Origin: Streptomyces sp. ITFR-21
GTDB lineage: Bacteria > Actinomycetota > Actinomycetes > Streptomycetales > Streptomycetaceae
Reading direction: 5' to 3'
DNA length: 64,000 bases
NCBI RefSeq assembly: GCF_031844685.1
Contig: NZ_CP134605.1
Coordinates: 5,554,001-5,618,000, forward strand
The position numbers were made by a program, and so were the translations under genes. Under the pieces are notes generated by a model, which saw only the letters and a program-made list of their open reading frames with translations, was not told the origin of the DNA and made no database searches. Shown here one piece after another: positions 63,676-64,000 of this stretch (positions within the stretch are counted from its first letter, which is position 1; every line of letters starts with the position of its first letter).

Positions 63676-64000
63676 TCAGGTACGCCGCTTGGGCAGCGGC
63701 AGCACCCCGGCCGCGCCCCGCGGCGGCACCTCCGGGCCCTCCGCGGGCGGCAGCCCGGCGCACGCGCACAGCAGGTCGCACCAGGCCACCAGATGTGCCG
63801 CCGCGTCAGGACCCGTGCCGCCCGGCCGGTCCCGCGGCGTCCACGACGCGCGGATCTCGATCTGCGTGTCGTCCCGCCGGTCCCCGATGGCCCCGAAGTA
63901 GTGCGACGAAGCCCGCGAGATCGTACCGCTGGGCTCCTGGTAGTCCGCGCCGCGCGTGGCCAGCGCGCCCGTCAGCCACGACCAGCTCACCTCGGGCAGC
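63676..64000 (-). CDS. DUF3000-family protein (N-terminus outside window)
   Basis: About 108 C-terminal residues, entering from the right edge: LPEVSWSWLTGALATRGADYQEPSGTISRASSHYFGAIGDRRDDTQIEIRASWTP in pieces, then AAHLVAWCDLLCACAGLPP. This matches my memory of the DUF3000 family of Streptomyces, whose function is unknown. The start is not visible. Same strand as the LuxR-type gene but separated by 325 bp. Confidence 0.85.
   Translation of the reverse strand, partial: LPEVSWSWLTGALATRGADYQEPSGTISRASSHYFGAIGDRRDDTQIEIRASWTPRDRPGGTGPDAAAHLVAWCDLLCACAGLPPAEGPEVPPRGAAGVLPLPKRRT

Overview
The window is high-GC actinobacterial DNA, most probably a Streptomyces chromosome. The signs are GTG starts, 4-base start/stop overlaps (ATGA, GTGA), very long antisense open frames caused by GC skew, and a gene order (HTH-MurA, acnA, ngcEFG, rok7B7, xylFGH, dxs, fadB-fadA, RNase D, DUF3000) that I remember as conserved core synteny in Streptomyces.

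Layout. 1-5.0 kb: two RCK/TrkA proteins divergent from a KimA-like APC transporter with a cytosolic tail, then a TRAM-domain RNA methyltransferase. 5.2-10.6 kb: FCD/GntR regulator, AAA ATPase overlapping a MazG-like protein, two DnaA-box sequences, a small Streptomyces-type protein, an LLM-class oxidoreductase and a homocysteine methyltransferase. 10.8-17.5 kb: the Hen1-Pnkp RNA repair pair, then arcA-arcB of arginine catabolism, ending in a 7-copy octamer repeat. 17.6-21.0 kb: an RsbW-like ATPase, an MFS transporter and an unusual VOC-PhzF fusion. 21.5-37.6 kb: an accessory island. It holds a frameshifted BTAD/SARP-type regulator gene, MarR-SDR and TetR/OYE/MFS/NTF2/SDR modules, fragments of IS30, ISAs1, IS3 and IS256 elements, a decayed AICE-type excisionase/integrase pair, and a peptide cluster. 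37.7-64 kb: core metabolism (HTH-MurA fusion, aconitase, N-acetylglucosamine/chitobiose uptake, xylose uptake with its ROK regulator, DXS, amino acid permease, beta-oxidation, RNase D, orphan LuxR regulator, partial DUF3000). Within this stretch, 56.2-57.5 kb is unusual: a G-rich repeat field, a ~200-bp palindrome and a SLOG-type gene.

The best candidate for an undescribed system is at 30.7-34.4 kb. A 29-codon gene with a near-perfect ribosome binding site ends in YGGPPCDVA. A perfect 14-bp hairpin follows its stop codon. Next come a PqqD-like/site-2-type membrane zinc protease and a TPR protein with a P-loop-less AAA-like N-terminus; a convergent XRE regulator lies just beyond. This resembles a minimal RiPP or peptide-signalling cluster with no recognisable conventional maturase or ABC exporter.

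The sequence also suggests regulation. Identical 16-bp palindromes (ATCTC-N6-GAGAT) sit upstream of both the HTH-MurA gene and acnA. A DasR-like site overlaps the ngcE promoter. A TTGACCGATCG motif is shared by the tetR promoter and the divergent NTF2/SDR promoter. Perfect GC hairpins follow the first gene of three operons (peptide, ngcE, xylF), which would favour over-production of the first product.
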